From Ichthyophis bannanicus (taxonomy: Eukaryota; Chordata; Amphibia; Gymnophiona; Ichthyophiidae): a DNA stretch of 64,000 nucleotides. The position numbers were made by a program, and so were the translations under genes. Every line of letters starts with the position of its first letter. Positions within the stretch are counted from its first letter, which is position 1. The notes under the pieces were generated by a model, which saw only the letters and a list, made by a program, of their open reading frames with translations, searched no databases and was not told the DNA's origin. Shown here piece after piece: positions 61,201 to 64,000 of this stretch. The DNA lies in contig JAWIIG010000039.1 of assembly GCA_033557465.1 (NCBI GenBank), positions 2,728,001-2,792,000 of the forward strand, read 5' to 3'.

Positions 61201-62491
61201 CCTTTGACTCGCCCAGATCCTTTACCAATTTCTCTAAATCCTCGCCGAACAACAGTTTCCCTTTAAAGGGGAGGCGACTCAGGCGAGCCTTCGAGGAAGT
61301 ATCCGCTGCCCAATTGTGTAACCAGAGATATCGCCTGGCAGCCACCACCGAGGCCATGTTCTTTGCCAGGCTCCTGATGAGGTCATACTGACTATCCGCC
61401 AAGTAAGCTGTTCCAGATTCCAACCTGCTTGCGTTGGTCCGCGTCTCCTCCGAGGGACTTTCGTCTGACTGCAGGTGTTGTGACCACCTTAAACAGGCCC
61501 TAGCCACCCAAGCTCCGGAGACCGAGGCTTGCAAGGCGAGGGCGCTTACGTCAAAGGCCTGCTTCAAGAGAGTATCCAACTTTCTGTCTTGAGGATCCCT
61601 TAGGGCAGCACTGCCCTCCACTGGAATAGTGGTCTTCTTGGTGACCGCTGACACTGCCGCATCTACCCTGGGAGACTTTAGCAGTTCTTTGTCAGTCTCT
61701 GAGAGGGGATAGAGACGAAGCATGGACCGGACTCCCCTTAGACTTGACTCGGGTTGGTCCCATTCTTCCTGGATCATCTGTCTCACTACCCTATGTACCG
61801 GAAAGACCTTCTGGGATCTTCTAATGGCCTGGATCAATGGATCCTCCAATGCTTCCTCTTCTGCAGGTGTATCGGAGGACATGTTGAGGGCCTTCAGGGA
61901 CTCGTTAATCAAGGCCGGAAGCTCCTCCCGACGAAATACTCTAATTATCCTAGCCTGGTCTTCTTCTGGAATCTCACCTTCTTCTAACTCCTCCTCATCC
62001 TCACCAAAGTCCTTGTCCGATGGCGTTTCTTCCGGAGATCCCTGTGAAAGGGTCTCCTCTTCGCTCATCCGGAGGCGCTTAGGTGGGACGTCGGAATCTG
62101 GATTGGCCGCCCTCGCGGGCCTGGCTGTCTTGGCCTCCGCTGCCGAGGGCGCCGCACCCGCTTTCCCTGAACCTTGCTTACGTAGGCAATATGCCTTGTG
62201 GAGTAAGAGAATGAAGTCCGGGGAGAAGAAATCTCCTACCCCATCCTCCCCTGCCGGGAGAGGGGCGGGGGATAAGGAAGGGGTGGGCAAGTCCGAGGAC
62301 GTAGAAGGAGGGGCTTGCATCTCACTCTCCCCTACTGGGAGTTCGTCTGACCCTTGGGAGGCCTGGGCCATGGTTAAGGTAATGTCCTGCTCTGCCGAGG
62401 CTGCCAGCGCGGTACAGTTCCTGCAGATACCTGTTTCTGCGGAAGTACCCCTGCGGATTCCACAGGAAAGGCAGCGTGCTTTGGTTGACAT
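60977..62491 (-). CDS. DIRS-II E gag
   Basis: 504 codons starting MSTKARCLSCGIRRG, with two CxxC pairs (CLSC, CRNC) at residues about 8-30 as a possible zinc finger. Next come an acidic/Ser linker, FFSPDFILLLHKAYCLRKQG, EEELEEGEIPEEDQARIIRV, ALEDPLIQAIRRSQKVFPVH, and an alpha-helical central part (DTLLKQAFDVSALALQASV, LIRSLAKNMASVVAARRYLW). The C-terminus is a basic RG/FG-rich tail (SRGRFPSRGQGFRGFRGAGR). It is intact. Gag coats the element RNA; the RG tail probably binds nucleic acid. Confidence 0.88.
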   Translation of the reverse strand: MSTKARCLSCGIRRGTSAETGICRNCTALAASAEQDITLTMAQASQGSDELPVGESEMQAPPSTSSDLPTPSLSPAPLPAGEDGVGDFFSPDFILLLHKAYCLRKQGSGKAGAAPSAAEAKTARPARAANPDSDVPPKRLRMSEEETLSQGSPEETPSDKDFGEDEEELEEGEIPEEDQARIIRVFRREELPALINESLKALNMSSDTPAEEEALEDPLIQAIRRSQKVFPVHRVVRQMIQEEWDQPESSLRGVRSMLRLYPLSETDKELLKSPRVDAAVSAVTKKTTIPVEGSAALRDPQDRKLDTLLKQAFDVSALALQASVSGAWVARACLRWSQHLQSDESPSEETRTNASRLESGTAYLADSQYDLIRSLAKNMASVVAARRYLWLHNWAADTSSKARLSRLPFKGKLLFGEDLEKLVKDLGESKGGRLPEDRPKQNRSLPPARTQPRDFRRSRPARSSSFSRGRFPSRGQGFRGFRGAGRGFGATTSFSSSSSFRKQQ

Positions 62492-63640
62492 GACCCGGGG
62501 CTGAGGACCTTCCCGTACCAGAACTCCAGGCCCGTGGGGAGGGACTCTTCTCTACTATGGAGGCTAGCTCTACCCTTCTCTACAATGAAGGCTAGCTCCT
62601 CCCTGGCCAACCAAACAGAGGTCTCTTTTCCTTTTTCTCCCCTCCCCAAGGGATCCCCCAGGGAAGAGACCGGCTATCAATTTAGAGGAAACCAATTAAA
62701 TGAAACATAAAGTGGATTTAAAATAGAAGGAGCACCCTGTAGCCAAACATTAGTTAAAAATAGCGTTAAAATAAAGTTACAAATAAAAAAATTTAGAAAT
62801 AAATTAAAGCTAACAGCACTTGTTGCTAGTTAAAATTAGGATTCAAATTAATCACAGGTATATCCCTTCTACTTGCGGTTAGCTGTGCTGGGAATCTGTA
62901 GCCGATTCAGCGCTGCATACCCGTTGGCTCTACACGTGGTGGGCCTCACCACGTGGAGCCAGGACGGGGAACCCTTAGGCTCTCTCCCGGTCGCGGTCGC
63001 ACTCTCTCCTTGCTCACTGCAGACTGAAACCTCTGTTCCTGTGAGAATCGCCGCCTAAGGTTTTCCCCGCGGTCCTTGGGGGGCCGGACTTCGCCGCCGC
63101 GTCCTGCAGTCTCCGGACGGGTCTGGCGGTATCGGCAGGCCAGCGATGCTGCCTCAAGCGCTCAGCCTCCGTGGGGCTTCGGCGCGAGGCAGCAGCGATC
63201 CGCGCGTCTCAGCAGCAGGGGAGCAGAGAAGCAAGAAACCCTCCTCGATGCTGCGAGTCGCGGCTCTCCTCCGACGCCTGATCCGGTGAGGGGGGGGGGG
63301 CGGGTGGAGGAGGGAGAGGAGAGAGCCGGAGAAATTAAAGAGACAGAGCTCTTGTTAAAGTAAACCCAGCAAGAAACTGTAGGGGAAATCAAAGAAATTA
63401 AATGAAGAATAAAGTAAAGTAAAGAAATTTAAAAGTTTAAAATTTAAAAATAAGGACTCCAGTAAGCCCTAGGCTTACGGAACCCTCCAGCTGCTTGGGG
63501 CTGAGATTACTGGGGTTGGTGGGTGGTCTCAGTGGTATTTGTACCGCTCCACCTCCAAAAAGGTTGGGCTCAGCCTCCAAGCTGCTGGAAGGGTTACGCA
63601 ACCCTGAAGTAAAGGGACTGGACTGGAGTGACGATAAGGA
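62492..63640 (-). repeat. DIRS-II E 5' leader and 5' terminal repeat
   Basis: 63505-63625 is the 121-bp inverted repeat arm; 63626-63640 is the unique outer end with GGA. From 63480 to 62492 is the leader: a G-run near 63289, AT-rich DNA at 62650-62870, and no supported gene. A promoter is expected in the terminal repeat; no TATA box stands out. Confidence 0.8.
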
Positions 63641-64000
63641 ATGGTTAGTTCTTGCGGAAGTTGGATCTTGGTAGAGTGCTCCATCGGTACCTTTGGAAAT
63701 TGGCGTCTGTTAGGAAGACAGAAAGATTGTTCATTCTCTTTGGAGGAGCACGGAAAGGACAGGCGGCTTCTAAAGCATCCATTGCTCAAAGGGTAAAACA
63801 GGCGGTAGGGGAGGCGTATCAGGCGGCTGGTAAGTTGGCTCCTGAGGGTCTCCGAGTGCATTCTACACGGGGCTAGGCTGCCTTTTGGGCTACGTTTGCC
63901 TTAGTTCCGCCTGTGGATATCTGTCGGGCAGCTATGTGGTCGTCTCTCCACACATTTGCAAAGCATTATAGGTTGGATGTGCAAACAAGGGGAGATGCAA
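63641..64000 (+). pseudogene. DIRS-II copy D recombinase C-terminal part
   Basis: Continues copy D after copy E: LRKLDLGRVLHRYLWKLAS, RLFILFGGARKGQAASKAS, and the HxxR block VHSTRG with a TAG stop right after it at about 63874. Beyond it DNA coding DICRAAMWSSLHTFAKHYRLD holds the catalytic Tyr. An indel near 63655 shifts the frame relative to 57487. It runs to the window end. Confidence 0.85.

Larger units (their letters stand above)
57491..63640 (-). mobile_element. DIRS-II retrotransposon copy E, complete and young
   Basis: About 6.15 kb inserted in the copy D recombinase gene. It has inverted terminal repeats, an internal complementary region, and long frames for gag, RT, RNase H and recombinase in canonical order on the minus strand. 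The 3-bp GGA is at the left border (57488-57490), right border (63638-63640) and in the internal circle-junction copy (57981-57983 as TCC). This is what recombinase-mediated insertion of a circle at a GGA core would leave. Confidence 0.93.
50969..64000 (+). mobile_element. DIRS-II retrotransposon copy D, broken, runs off window
   Basis: A second DIRS family on the plus strand: gag (51653-53138), RT (53140-54240), RNase H (54230-55056) and recombinase (55000-55103, 56961-57487, 63641-64000). It is split by a CR1-a (55112-56952) and by DIRS-II copy E (57491-63640). Its frames carry several stops and shifts. It is the older host for copy E of the same family. Confidence 0.85.

Noticed and set aside
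61722..62504. 260-codon plus-strand frame opposite DIRS-II E gag
   Set aside because: It is the antisense of an intact gag frame; Ser-rich composition reflects the complement of acidic codons.
1..64000. Host protein-coding genes or exons
   Set aside because: Every long open frame matches a retroelement family or is a shadow; no splice-linked non-repeat coding block was found by eye.

Overview
The window is 64 kb of transposon-in-transposon DNA from a eukaryote. I found no host gene. It holds tyrosine-recombinase DIRS retrotransposons, CR1 and L2-type LINEs, an L1/Tx1-like LINE, a CORE-SINE and a hAT-type DNA element. This mixture fits a large vertebrate genome, most likely an amphibian and possibly a caecilian. 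The organism is inference from repeat content only. Family labels used here (DIRS-I copies A-C, DIRS-II copies D and E, L2-a, L2-b, CR1-a, CR1-b) are mine.

Layout. 1-6950: DIRS-I copy A (minus), cut by an L2 3' fragment and by a 3.67-kb hAT-like element (1398-5069) that carries a 2-kb minisatellite and two large palindromes. 6950-8500: CR1 and L2-a remnants. 8501-14730: a full-length L1/Tx1-like element with both ORFs open, inserted in the L2-a tail. 14775-20296: an L2-b LINE (plus) cut by a CORE-SINE, an L2 tail, a 39-bp mini-insertion and a CR1-a copy. 20297-22726: a solo DIRS terminal repeat, CR1 pieces and unassigned DNA. 22727-30654: full-length but decayed DIRS-I copy B (minus), holding an L2-b fragment that itself holds an L2-a.

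31016-50812 is DIRS-I copy C (minus), split by many insertions. One of these is a four-level nest: DIRS-I C holds L2-a (37011-50310), which holds a full-length L2-b (38571-47625), which holds a full-length CR1-a (38951-43466). From about 51 kb to the window end is DIRS-II copy D (plus). Its recombinase gene is split by a CR1-a (55112-56952) and by DIRS-II copy E (57491-63640, minus).

Copy E is the youngest-looking DIRS. It has 121-bp identical inverted terminal repeats, an internal complementary region that records the circle junction, and long open gag, RT, RNase H and recombinase frames.

The elements work as selfish units. DIRS elements code for gag, RT-RNase H and a tyrosine recombinase that inserts a circular DNA. 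CR1 and L2 code for an AP-type endonuclease and RT, and CR1 adds an esterase-like ORF1. The SINE shares the L2 3' end and so probably borrows L2 machinery. The most notable signals are the DIRS-II E structure, a stem-loop conserved with compensatory changes in the 5' UTRs of two L2 families, CCAAT/TTTAAA promoter monomers in the same LINEs, and a mirrored pair of hammerhead-like motifs inside the hAT minisatellite.
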